From: a virus | Strand: one strand, 5' to 3' | Length of the DNA: 22,429 bases | IMG/VR virus record: IMGVR_UViG_3300042475_004874 | Span: 1 to 22,429 of that record | Shown: in pieces, positions 1 to 7,106 of the stretch | Layout: each line of letters opens with the position of its first letter | Position numbering within the stretch: the first letter of the stretch is position 1 | Position numbers and translations under genes: made by a program | Notes under the pieces: generated by a model | Seen by the model: only the letters and a program-made list of their open reading frames with translations | The model's database searches: none | What the model was told of the DNA's origin: nothing

Positions 1-359
1 CGTTCATAGAGAGAAGTGTAAGCACGAGCAAAAGACTTTGAAAGTCCAGGGAACTTGCGCTTGACAAGTTTCTCAATGCGCGCATCTTCGATGACATTCA
101 AGAAATCTTTGAATTTCTTGTCACTTTCTTTGACTTGATTGTGCCAGCCATCATCAGGAGTGTTCAAAGCATGACCGACTTCGTGACCTGTTAACAAGTC
201 ATACAAGTCGCCGTCCATGTCCTTCCATACGGGAAGAACCATCGTGCGATTCTTGAGGTCGAAGTATGCCGTTCGAACATTTTGGTGAGAGACGGTGATA
301 TTCTCGCTCGCCAAGAGTTTGGCGAGGATCGATTTAGAAGCCTGTAAATTCGTTTTCAT
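1..359 (-). CDS. Zinc metalloprotease-like protein, N-terminal part (runs off the left edge)
   Basis: This reading frame starts at the ATG at 359-357 and stays open for 119 codons to the window edge, so the C-terminus is missing. It shows a zinc-metalloprotease signature HEVGH at residues 59-63 in the context LLTGHEVGHAL. A second conserved-looking block, VIEDARIEKL at about 89-98, supplies an acidic residue where gluzincin-type proteases carry their third zinc ligand. In HExxH enzymes the two His bind zinc and the Glu activates water. Similar HExGHAL plus EDARIE proteins occur in marine T4-like phages as unnamed predicted peptidases; that is recalled family knowledge, not a search. The substrate is unknown; prohead maturation in this phage already has gp21. 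A ribosome site AGGGG lies 11 bases before the ATG, a long spacing, and a three-codon ORF (MVV) lies between them. The fold is fairly sure; the role is not. Confidence 0.7.
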   Translation of the reverse strand, partial: MKTNLQASKSILAKLLASENITVSHQNVRTAYFDLKNRTMVLPVWKDMDGDLYDLLTGHEVGHALNTPDDGWHNQVKESDKKFKDFLNVIEDARIEKLVKRKFPGLSKSFARAYTSLYE

Positions 360-398
360 ACAACCATTGTCCCCTAAAACGGCTAGAAAAACAACAGT

Positions 399-427
399 AA
401 AAACTCGAATAAAATCAATAACTTACG
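399..427 (-). repeat. 29-bp direct repeat, copy 1
   Basis: A perfect 29-bp copy of the sequence at 634-662, in the same orientation. Read on the coding (minus) strand it begins CGTAAGTTATTG and ends CGAGTTTTT. In this copy the TAA at its third to fifth base is the stop codon of the small gene at 423-572. The bases just outside the 29 do not match, so the identity is sharply bounded. Confidence 0.9.
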
Positions 428-572
428 ACAGGTATTTTTGCCTAAAGATTTCAGCCTTCACAGGATCAGTTTTTTTCAGGTTATTATAAATCCGCTTATT
501 GTTTTCACGTATAATTTCAGGGGTTTTTGAACTAAAATCTGAGCGCCAGCCACGCTTCACGGACTTTTTCAT
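423..572 (-). CDS. Small basic protein of unknown function, 49 residues
   Basis: An ATG at 572-570 opens 49 codons ending in TAA at 423-425. The ATG follows a good ribosome site, AGGTGAGT directly before it. The product begins MKKSVKRGWRSDF and ends EIFRQKYLS; it is short, hydrophilic and Lys/Arg-rich, with no membrane segment or recognisable motif. It sits between peptide deformylase and the metalloprotease. Copies of the same 29-bp repeat lie on both sides: one upstream, directly after the deformylase stop codon, and one that includes its own stop codon. That arrangement suggests a cassette that could be gained or lost by recombination (inference). I do not recognise the family. The ribosome site and fit to the gap make it likely to be real. 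Confidence 0.6.
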   Translation of the reverse strand: MKKSVKRGWRSDFSSKTPEIIRENNKRIYNNLKKTDPVKAEIFRQKYLS

Positions 573-590
573 ACTCACCTAATTGTTACC

Positions 591-615
591 GTAATCAAGT
601 ATTGTCGCTGATTAC
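591..615 (-). other. Inverted repeat / stem-loop upstream of the small gene
   Basis: GTAATCA (591-597) and TGATTAC (609-615) form a perfect 7-bp inverted repeat around an 11-base loop. It lies 19 bases upstream of the ATG of the 49-codon gene, in the only sizeable non-coding gap of this region (573-662). It has no T-run after it, so it is not a typical terminator. It could be an mRNA hairpin or a protein-binding site. The pairing is visible; the function is inferred. Confidence 0.4.
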
Positions 616-633
616 AGTCACATCGTAAATAGA

Positions 634-662
634 AAAAACTCGAATAAAATCAATAACTTACG
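634..662 (-). repeat. 29-bp direct repeat, copy 2
   Basis: Identical over 29 bases to 399-427. It starts at the base right after the peptide deformylase stop codon (TGA, 663-665). On the coding strand it ends in a run of T, but I see no stable stem before that run, so it is not a convincing intrinsic terminator. Confidence 0.9.
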
Positions 663-1319
663 TCAACCAGTGGAATAGACGAATTTTTCAGCCTCAGTTT
701 GTTCTTGTTTCTTCACAATCTCTTGTGTTGGCTGTTGCATTTCTAGAATCTCTCGCGACTCTGTTAATGCTTTCATCTTCTTCAGATTCTTCTTGACTTT
801 TCTTTTTGCTTGATCAAGTTTAATTGGACTGACTTTATCAGTATACACAATTCCATTCAAATGATCTAATTCGTGTTGAACACAAACAGCAGTCAATCCA
901 TCAAACTCATGAATCACTTCTTGACCATACATTGCTTGAAACTTCACTTTGATATGATCGTATCTTGGAAGTTTCAGATATAGTCCAGGATATGATAAAC
1001 ATCCTTCAGAGTATTCAGATAATTTCTCTCCATGTTCAATAATTTCTGGATTGAACATTGTCCATATTCCATGTTCACCCATATTCACTACACAAATTTT
1101 ATGAGGTAGTCCTACTTGGTTGGCTGATAAACCAAGACCGCCGAGTTTCTGTAATGTTTCAGCCAGAGAGAACCCCAAATATTCTGATTCCTTTGGATCA
1201 TACTTTTTATGATCCCATGGAATTGTTGGTTGGCGAAGAATTGGATCGTAAAAGTCAACTAGTTTGAATATGCTATATTCAATCAAATCGCCTTTGTAAT
1301 ATTTGACCAATCTTTCCAT
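663..1319 (-). CDS. def: Peptide deformylase with N- and C-terminal extensions
   Basis: Removes the formyl group from the N-terminal Met of new proteins, using a metal ion in the cytoplasm. All three family motifs are present: GLGLSANQ at 61-68 (usual form GxGxAAxQ, here Ser for the first Ala), EGCLS at 105-109 (Cys metal ligand) and HELDH at 149-153 (two His ligands and the catalytic Glu). About 20 residues precede the usual start region (the normal beginning matches KLVDFYDPILR), and some 50 Lys/Gln/Glu-rich residues follow the catalytic core. No internal Met allows a shorter start, and AGGTGA precedes this ATG at good spacing, so the extension looks real. It starts 1 base after gp46 ends and is the last gene of the uvsY-to-46 run. 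Phage deformylases are known in marine T4-like phages and are thought to favour processing of phage or short-lived host proteins. Confidence 0.93.
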   Translation of the reverse strand: MERLVKYYKGDLIEYSIFKLVDFYDPILRQPTIPWDHKKYDPKESEYLGFSLAETLQKLGGLGLSANQVGLPHKICVVNMGEHGIWTMFNPEIIEHGEKLSEYSEGCLSYPGLYLKLPRYDHIKVKFQAMYGQEVIHEFDGLTAVCVQHELDHLNGIVYTDKVSPIKLDQAKRKVKKNLKKMKALTESREILEMQQPTQEIVKKQEQTEAEKFVYSTG

Positions 1320-1320
1320 T

Positions 1321-3027
1321 TTAAATCACCTGTGAGAAATTCTTCACTTTGCCAAATCGAATTGTGTGTTTAAATTTATCAACCATCTGATCAGTCTTGT
1401 GAGTGATCACAAAGATGTTTGTATTATCAGCAAACATATTTATCAACTTCATAAATTCTTCAGTGCCATTGATGTCAAGAGAACCATCAAAGACCTCGTC
1501 GAAGATGAGAAGATTGGTATTGACACTGTTCTTTAGTTTGGCGACCGACCTCCAAGTGAACAACAGTGCTAGATCAATACGTTTCTTTTCACCTTCTGAG
1601 AAATTTTCATAACTGAAATCATCTCGGTGACGAGACTTGATGGTCTCCTTGAACTCCTCGTCAATGTTGAAGTTGACAAAGAAGTCCATCGCAGCCAAAT
1701 ACTTATTTACCAGTTTGTTTATAACTGGCACGTACTGCTTAATGATTTTCGACTTAATCCCGCCATCTTTAAGCAACTGCGCGACAATATCATAATGTTG
1801 TGTTTGTTCAGATACCGTTTTTCTTTTTTCGTTAAATGCTTGTAATGCGTTGAGCAACTCTTTTGATTGTGCCTTGAACTCATCGCTCATGGCTGGTTTG
1901 CTTTCTATTTCACCAATTTCTTTTTCAAGTTTCGTAATATAGTTTCGAACCTGCTTGCGAGAAGTATTGATCCGCACAAGATCTTGCTCAAGAGTTTTGA
2001 GAGTTTGTTGGGTTGATTTAATTGTATTGATTCGACGTAGAACGGCATCACTCTCTTCCTTTAGTTTGTTTAGACCTTCGGTTAGTTCTGTGATTTTACT
2101 GTTGCATGTGTGTACTTTTTCGTCTTTGTTATTGATAGCCTGATCGCAGGTTGGACAAGTCGAATTTACAGAATAAAACTCGATGTCTTTCTCGAGTTTC
2201 TGAATATTCCCTTCAATCTTGGCTTCAAGTTGATTTAGTTTAGTGAATTTTTTACTGGTTGAATCGTCGTCTGATACTTCGGTTAGTAGATTTTCAATTT
2301 GAGTTTCTTTTTCAGTTGCTTCGATTTCAAGTGCTGAGAGTGATGCCGTGTTTTCAGTCACTTCTTGTTTCTTAGCGTCTACGATTTCCTTTGTATTCTT
2401 CTTGAGTTCGTCAAGATGTTTCTTGTGTAGTTCAATTTTATCACGTGTGTTATCAATTTGAATCTTGAGTTGCGCTGCTTCGTCTTTGAGTGTGTGTAGT
2501 TTACCTTTCACAATTACATTCATGGAAGAGAAGATCTGGATGTCAAGTAGATCTTCAATTACTGCACGACGATCCGATGCTGACAACTGCATGAATGGAG
2601 TGAAGTTGGTTGACCCTAGAATAACGATCTGCGTGAATGACTTATAGTTCATCTTGAGAATGATTTTTTCAAGATGATCCTGATAATCTTTTGCTCTTGC
2701 GTCTTGATTTAGTAATTCATCGTCGCAATAAATTTCAAAAACATTTGGTCGAATGCCACGAACAACTTTGTATGACTTCTTACCAATATCAAATTCAACT
2801 TCAACGAGACAATCTTTTTCGTTGACAGAATTTACGAGTTGTGGCTTATTGATATTGCGAAATGGTTTGCCAAACAATGAGAATGTAATAGCATCCAGGA
2901 ATGTGGATTTACCTGCACCATTTTCACCAACGATCAATGTCGTGGTGTTTTCATTCAATGAGATTTCAGTAAAAACATTTCCAGTAGAAAGGAAATTTTT
3001 ATAGCGAACTTTTTTAAATAAAATCAC
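1321..3027 (-). CDS. 46: gp46, Rad50/SbcC-like recombination ATPase subunit
   Basis: Large subunit of the T4-type Mre11-Rad50 complex, which resects DNA ends for recombination-dependent replication and host DNA breakdown. Visible parts in order: N-terminal Walker A GENGAGKST at 34-42; Q-loop region near 132-147; a long hydrophilic coiled-coil arm; zinc hook CPTC at 291-294 in the middle of the arm; a second coil; ABC signature FSEGEKKRIDLAL at 476-488; and Walker B NLLIFDEVFD at 505-514. Length is 568 residues against about 560 in T4. The start codon is GTG (3027-3025) and overlaps the gp47 stop as GTGA, with GGAG just upstream, so translation is probably coupled to its partner nuclease. Confidence 0.97.
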   Translation of the reverse strand: MILFKKVRYKNFLSTGNVFTEISLNENTTTLIVGENGAGKSTFLDAITFSLFGKPFRNINKPQLVNSVNEKDCLVEVEFDIGKKSYKVVRGIRPNVFEIYCDDELLNQDARAKDYQDHLEKIILKMNYKSFTQIVILGSTNFTPFMQLSASDRRAVIEDLLDIQIFSSMNVIVKGKLHTLKDEAAQLKIQIDNTRDKIELHKKHLDELKKNTKEIVDAKKQEVTENTASLSALEIEATEKETQIENLLTEVSDDDSTSKKFTKLNQLEAKIEGNIQKLEKDIEFYSVNSTCPTCDQAINNKDEKVHTCNSKITELTEGLNKLKEESDAVLRRINTIKSTQQTLKTLEQDLVRINTSRKQVRNYITKLEKEIGEIESKPAMSDEFKAQSKELLNALQAFNEKRKTVSEQTQHYDIVAQLLKDGGIKSKIIKQYVPVINKLVNKYLAAMDFFVNFNIDEEFKETIKSRHRDDFSYENFSEGEKKRIDLALLFTWRSVAKLKNSVNTNLLIFDEVFDGSLDINGTEEFMKLINMFADNTNIFVITHKTDQMVDKFKHTIRFGKVKNFSQVI

Positions 3028-4076
3028 GCTGTCTCCATAGACAATGCTTCGTTATATACATCACGCAATACTGTTTTGATTTTATCTGATTCTACAGGTA
3101 AAGTCAAGCCATCAACATACTTATTTAAGATTGTCATTGTGTCTTCTGCTTGGTCAATATCAACGTCAACGTTCTCTGTAATCTCAGAAAAGTCTTCAAC
3201 GACTGATACTTCCAACGGATTTACTTTTGCCAACGTATCTAGCAATGTATCAAACAAGAAAGAGTTATTGCGTTTCTCAACTACAATCTTAACATACTTG
3301 CTTGCAAGATGAGAATAATCTGCGTTCACAAGATCATTGTAGTATAACTCATCATCATTGTATTGGATCTTATAGAACATCTTCAACGGATTTTGAATAA
3401 ATTCTAATTGACGAGATTGAGTGTCGTAGATATGAAACCCACGATCATCATTATGATCTGCCCATGTCATTTCACCAGGAGTTCCAACGTACACAATACT
3501 GCCATTATTGCTTTTGTGATGAAAGTGGCCAGAAAGAACAAGATCATATTTTTGTAAGGTGGAGGGGTCCATACCTTCGTGGCAGATATTGCCACGATCC
3601 ATTTCGAATCCTTGCAACTCAAAGTGACCAAAGCAAACGCTGTTAGTACTGCGTTTGATAAAGTCCATGATTTCTAGTTCATTGTCTTTGCAGATCCAAG
3701 GAATGATATCAATACCATTCCACTCTGTTGCTTCATTATACACGACAACATTCGGATAATCTTTGAGCAATAACTCAGGCGAATTGACTTCTAAAGTATT
3801 CTTGAATGTAATGTCATGGTTGCCAAGCAACGTATGCATCTCTATATTATGTTCAGCCAGTTTATCAAAAAAGTAACGACGGCAAAGAGCAAGAGACTGA
3901 AAAGAGATATACTTCCGACGATCAAATAAGTCACCCAACTGAAAGATGGTGGTAATTCCATTTTGCACCAAATAAGGGAAAAAGTGTTTAGTATAAAACT
4001 CACGATAGTGATTATGGAAAGCGATACTATCGCCTCTCATACCAAAGTGAGTATCACCCAGGATTGCTATCTTCAT
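3024..4076 (-). CDS. 47: gp47, Mre11/SbcD-like recombination nuclease subunit
   Basis: Metallophosphoesterase that pairs with gp46 to process DNA ends. The metal-binding motifs are complete: GDTHFG with D8 and H10, GDLFD with D49, GNHD with N86 and H87, GHFEL with H151, and SGHFHH with H184 and H186. The length (350) is near that of T4 gp47 (339). The ATG lies inside the 3' end of gene 55 (23-base overlap) and the stop overlaps the GTG of gene 46. The order 55-47-46 is the one known from cyanophage-type T4 relatives. Confidence 0.97.
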   Translation of the reverse strand: MKIAILGDTHFGMRGDSIAFHNHYREFYTKHFFPYLVQNGITTIFQLGDLFDRRKYISFQSLALCRRYFFDKLAEHNIEMHTLLGNHDITFKNTLEVNSPELLLKDYPNVVVYNEATEWNGIDIIPWICKDNELEIMDFIKRSTNSVCFGHFELQGFEMDRGNICHEGMDPSTLQKYDLVLSGHFHHKSNNGSIVYVGTPGEMTWADHNDDRGFHIYDTQSRQLEFIQNPLKMFYKIQYNDDELYYNDLVNADYSHLASKYVKIVVEKRNNSFLFDTLLDTLAKVNPLEVSVVEDFSEITENVDVDIDQAEDTMTILNKYVDGLTLPVESDKIKTVLRDVYNEALSMETA

Positions 4077-4593
4077 CTACAAATTTCTCCAGACCTGCTT
4101 TCTTGGCTTTCTTTTCTTTACGAGCATTTTCGTAGTTTACAATAAACTCTGAAATATTTTCGTACAATTCAAATTGCCTAAAAGTTCCGTCTTCATTTTC
4201 ATTTAATTCAAACTCATCAAGAATACCAGCAGTCTCTGTCGCCTTGTACTTGACATATAGTTGCTTCTTTTCTTTTTGAATTCTTCTTAAGAATGCATAA
4301 TATACTATTTGAGTGAAATAGGCAAATGGATTGCTCGATTTGCTAGGATCAAAATTGTCAACGTACATTACGCAGTTTTCAATTGCATCGGCAACCATCT
4401 CATCTCTAAAAGTATATGAAAGAAAATTTGGTTTATGCGAGAGATTCTCAGCAATTTTCATAAAGCATTCAGCAACGTATCGAGGGATCTGTGGCTTTGG
4501 TTGACCAAGTCTCTTTGCTTTTCGAATTGCTGTACGATATGCAGTCATTTCCTTGAGGAAATCTTTGTTATTGATGTAGTGATTTTTAGCCAT
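4054..4593 (-). CDS. 55: gp55, late-transcription sigma factor
   Basis: Small sigma-like protein that directs host RNA polymerase to TATAAATA-type late promoters, in T4 helped by the sliding clamp and gp33. The 179-residue product aligns with T4 gp55 (185) over most of its length. YINNKDFLKE matches the T4 N-terminus. SYTFRDEMVADAIEN and NPFAYFTQIVYYAFLRRIQK match the sigma region 2-like core that reads the late -10 element. The C-terminal stretch GLEKFVDED may serve as the clamp-binding tail (T4 has a similar hydrophobic/acidic tail), but the match is weak. It starts 2 bases after the oxygenase gene, and its last 23 bases overlap gene 47. Its presence agrees with the six TAAATA-core motifs found upstream of structural genes in this window. 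Confidence 0.93.
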   Translation of the reverse strand: MAKNHYINNKDFLKEMTAYRTAIRKAKRLGQPKPQIPRYVAECFMKIAENLSHKPNFLSYTFRDEMVADAIENCVMYVDNFDPSKSSNPFAYFTQIVYYAFLRRIQKEKKQLYVKYKATETAGILDEFELNENEDGTFRQFELYENISEFIVNYENARKEKKAKKAGLEKFVDEDSNPG

Positions 4594-4595
4594 AA

Positions 4596-5195
4596 TTAAC
4601 CAATATGTAACAGTTGTGAAATTGTAAATCTTGCATCTTCGGGGTTATCTGTTTTTAATTTGACTTCAGTCACCTCATGACGCACCACTGATGGAAAAAT
4701 AATTGTTGAATTATTTTCAAGTTTTGAATTATAGTTATAATCAGGAAATATCAATTCACCACCTTGATATTTTTTTGGTGTCTTATGAATTAACGTTACT
4801 GCCGTGAAAACTGCACTATCTTCATGAGGTTCGTAATAATCACCATTTCTATACGCTTGAACTAATGTGCATCCGTGATTAATGTGCTTGAACAATTGCA
4901 TATAAACATCTGAACTTTCTTTAGATGCATTTCTAACTCTCTCACTCACAGTTTTAGTCATGAACAATAAAATATCCGAATGTTCTTTGTTATTGAACAT
5001 TGAATCGATCATGATTCCGTAACCTTTCTTTCGAGGAATTCCACGCTCTCGTGTTGCAGCACTTGTTTGTTCAGGTGGAAGCATTTTTGGAACTAAAAAA
5101 ATCAACTCATTCCAAATCAATTGGAACTCTTTTGGGTCTAACAAATTATGTATTGTTATGTGGGGAAATGGATCACTAAAAATTTTAATGTTCAT
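4596..5195 (-). CDS. 2-oxoglutarate/Fe(II)-dependent oxygenase
   Basis: Prolyl-hydroxylase-like double-stranded beta-helix enzyme of 199 residues. The iron triad and 2-oxoglutarate site are intact: H124 and D126 in YEPHEDSAV, H173 in SVVRHEVTEV, and R189 in ARFTISQLL. GGELIFPDY at 145-153 is typical of the core strand. I start it at the ATG at 5195-5193 (MNIKIFSDPFPH), 4 bases after the upstream stop. The longer form starting at 5261 would overlap the neighbour by 62 bases and add 22 Lys/Arg-rich residues with no family match. Such oxygenases are frequent in marine T4-like phages; substrates proposed for relatives include proteins and nucleobases, and none is established here. It sits between uvsW and 55, so it is probably made with the replication/recombination genes. 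Confidence 0.9.
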   Translation of the reverse strand: MNIKIFSDPFPHITIHNLLDPKEFQLIWNELIFLVPKMLPPEQTSAATRERGIPRKKGYGIMIDSMFNNKEHSDILLFMTKTVSERVRNASKESSDVYMQLFKHINHGCTLVQAYRNGDYYEPHEDSAVFTAVTLIHKTPKKYQGGELIFPDYNYNSKLENNSTIIFPSVVRHEVTEVKLKTDNPEDARFTISQLLHIG

Positions 5196-5199
5196 AAAT

Positions 5200-5640
5200 T
5201 TAATGTACTGGTTTGTCTTTTTTATTTGCCATCGCTTCAAGAATAGAAACAACCTTCTCAACTGTTTCGGGATTATTGTCTAATCCCTTTGTTTTCTTTT
5301 TAACAGGCGTCTTTATGTTAGCAGTGTTGTTATAAAAGAAATCTGCAACGTATTCATATTGCTCAACAAATTCAGCACGAACTGGTGACGCAAATAACAC
5401 CTCGTAATCATCAAAATCTACTTCTTTTATTTCAATAACTGATTGAGGAAGGTACTCTTGCATTGCAAGAATTTGACGACCTTCATCAAATATAGTTTCA
5501 ATTTCAATTCTTAGAGGCAACTCTACTGTAATGTATCCTTCTTTATAAGTCACATATCCAATGATATCATCTGGAATTGAACGAAGGCGAACAAACTTGA
5601 GTTCGCCTCTTGGTTTATATTCTACTTTATCTTCAGACAT
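5200..5640 (-). CDS. Conserved-looking phage protein of unknown function, 146 residues
   Basis: Begins MSEDKVEYKPRGELKFVRLRSIPDD. Residues 14-95 alternate hydrophobic and polar positions and read like a small beta-rich domain: FVRLRSIPDDIIGYV, then ITVELPLRIEIETI, then VLFASPVRAEFVEQYEYVADFFY. The C-terminal 45 residues are Lys/Asn-rich and look flexible. An Sm-like or other small beta-barrel fold is only a guess. The ATG overlaps the uvsW stop codon as TAATG, with AAGGA upstream, so it is translationally coupled to the helicase. Position and coupling suggest a DNA- or RNA-related accessory role. I recall similar unnamed proteins at this place in cyanophage genomes but cannot confirm it. Confidence 0.8.
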   Translation of the reverse strand: MSEDKVEYKPRGELKFVRLRSIPDDIIGYVTYKEGYITVELPLRIEIETIFDEGRQILAMQEYLPQSVIEIKEVDFDDYEVLFASPVRAEFVEQYEYVADFFYNNTANIKTPVKKKTKGLDNNPETVEKVVSILEAMANKKDKPVH

Positions 5641-7106
5641 TAATTTATCCTTACGTTATTCGTTGTGAAAGGAAATTTTTCTTCACTGTAGATCTTCACT
5701 CGTTCCTCATAGTGCTTCAGCGTGAAGTTTGTATAAGGACCATAACGTAGATCATCAGCAATATCGTACAATGTGGCTGCTTCTTTGTTTTCACCTAGAC
5801 GCAGCACACGACCGATAGATTGCAATGCTCGAATCTTACTCTTTGTTGGTGAGGAGAATATAATATTATGTAGGTTACGGATATTGACACCAGTCGAGAA
5901 CGTTCCGTAACTTGCTACAATGATCGCATCGTTTTCTTGTTCAGTGATATGTCTTACTGCTTCGCGATCTTCTGCTTCAACCCCACCATGGATAAAGAAT
6001 ACTTTTCGACCATTTGCTTTTTCAGTTATCCATTCATATAATAGTTTACCGTGTTTTTCGACATAAGTAAATAACACAAGACTATTGCCTTTGAGATTCA
6101 ATGCAAGATCAGTGATGAATCGATTTCGCCCCTCGTGTTGCGTCAGAAAATTCATTTCATCAGGATATGTAAATCCTTTGACTGTCTTACAAACTATTTC
6201 TGGATACTTCAATACAATGCACTTGATACTGAAGTTGGCGAGTTGCTTGCGCTCAATCAATTCCTTTGTAGAAATAACTTTGAACGTTGGTCCAAACAAT
6301 CCTTCAAGAACTAGTTTGTTTACTTTACTATCATCAAGTGTACCTGTTGTGCCAATACGCACGTCACAGTTGATGAGTTTGGTCATGATGCTTGTCAGTG
6401 ACTTTGCTTTGAACGTGTGCGCTTCGTCGCCGATGATAAAATCAAATTGAGTAAAATATTTCTTTGGCATGTCATAGATTGACTGCCATGTAGAGATAAT
6501 CAAATCACTATCAGGGATTTTACTTTCGCCACCATAAATCTTCTGACAGTATTTCTCTACATCCCATCCGTTGACAGATGAGTAGTTCTTGAAGTCACTA
6601 TGCATTTGGGTGACGAGATTAATCGTAGGAACAATCAACAATCCGCGCTTCTTACCTGTATTAAGTAAGTGGCGAATCATCATATAAATGATTAGTGATT
6701 TTCCCGATGCGGTTGGTGAAACGAGTACAGTTCTCTTTTTTGTAAGTCCGACGCTAGACGCAAGTAACTGATAATCTCTGGGCTCAATTGACAAAGAAAG
6801 AGCCGAAGCCAAATTTTTGGTGTCAACAGGATAGATTTCTTTTTCTTCATCGATATACTCGCAGGTATAGTTGCTGTCCTTGCAAAACTTTTTGATATAC
6901 GGAACTAAACCAAGATAGATTTGTCTCGTGTTTAGATTCAGAAGTCGAATCTTTCCGTCCCAATATTTATTTTTAAACGCAGGTGAAAACTGATAGCCTG
7001 GAGTTGAAAATGTAAAAAACTCTGACATCTCTTGCAAGATCGCAGGTTCAGCAGTCACTTGGACATAGATATTATTTACTTTTTCAACAACGACGTGTTC
7101 TATCAT
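5640..7106 (-). CDS. uvsW: UvsW, superfamily 2 DNA/RNA helicase
   Basis: ATP-driven helicase that unwinds R-loops and branched DNA, helping the switch from origin- to recombination-dependent replication in T4. It has 488 residues from the chosen start. Motifs: Walker A SPTASGKS at 130-137, DEAH at 227-230, TTGT at 253-256 (motif III), and QSIGRVLR at 429-436 (motif VI arginine finger). The N-terminal 80 residues (FFTFSTPGYQFSP, WDGKIRLLN) match the small N-terminal DNA-binding domain of T4 UvsW. I place the start at 7106 rather than 7157: this ATG overlaps the uvsY stop as ATGA, has AGGGTG upstream, and begins where the family begins. The longer form would add 17 unrelated residues and overlap uvsY by 55 bases. 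Confidence 0.95.
   Translation of the reverse strand: MIEHVVVEKVNNIYVQVTAEPAILQEMSEFFTFSTPGYQFSPAFKNKYWDGKIRLLNLNTRQIYLGLVPYIKKFCKDSNYTCEYIDEEKEIYPVDTKNLASALSLSIEPRDYQLLASSVGLTKKRTVLVSPTASGKSLIIYMMIRHLLNTGKKRGLLIVPTINLVTQMHSDFKNYSSVNGWDVEKYCQKIYGGESKIPDSDLIISTWQSIYDMPKKYFTQFDFIIGDEAHTFKAKSLTSIMTKLINCDVRIGTTGTLDDSKVNKLVLEGLFGPTFKVISTKELIERKQLANFSIKCIVLKYPEIVCKTVKGFTYPDEMNFLTQHEGRNRFITDLALNLKGNSLVLFTYVEKHGKLLYEWITEKANGRKVFFIHGGVEAEDREAVRHITEQENDAIIVASYGTFSTGVNIRNLHNIIFSSPTKSKIRALQSIGRVLRLGENKEAATLYDIADDLRYGPYTNFTLKHYEERVKIYSEEKFPFTTNNVRIN

Noticed and set aside
295-489. Plus-strand frame of 64 codons at the left edge
   Set aside because: It lies antisense to the metalloprotease start and the 49-codon gene, which have better start signals and a protein motif.
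634-662. Repeat copy 2 as an intrinsic terminator of peptide deformylase
   Set aside because: It ends in T residues but no stable GC-containing stem precedes them.
5196-5261. N-terminal extension of the 2OG oxygenase (MRRLFLFLKRW...)
   Set aside because: It is out-of-frame overlap with the preceding gene; the ATG at 5195 begins at the usual family start.
6966-6973. AATAAATA on the minus strand inside uvsW as a late promoter
   Set aside because: It lies deep in a coding region with no gene start at suitable distance downstream.
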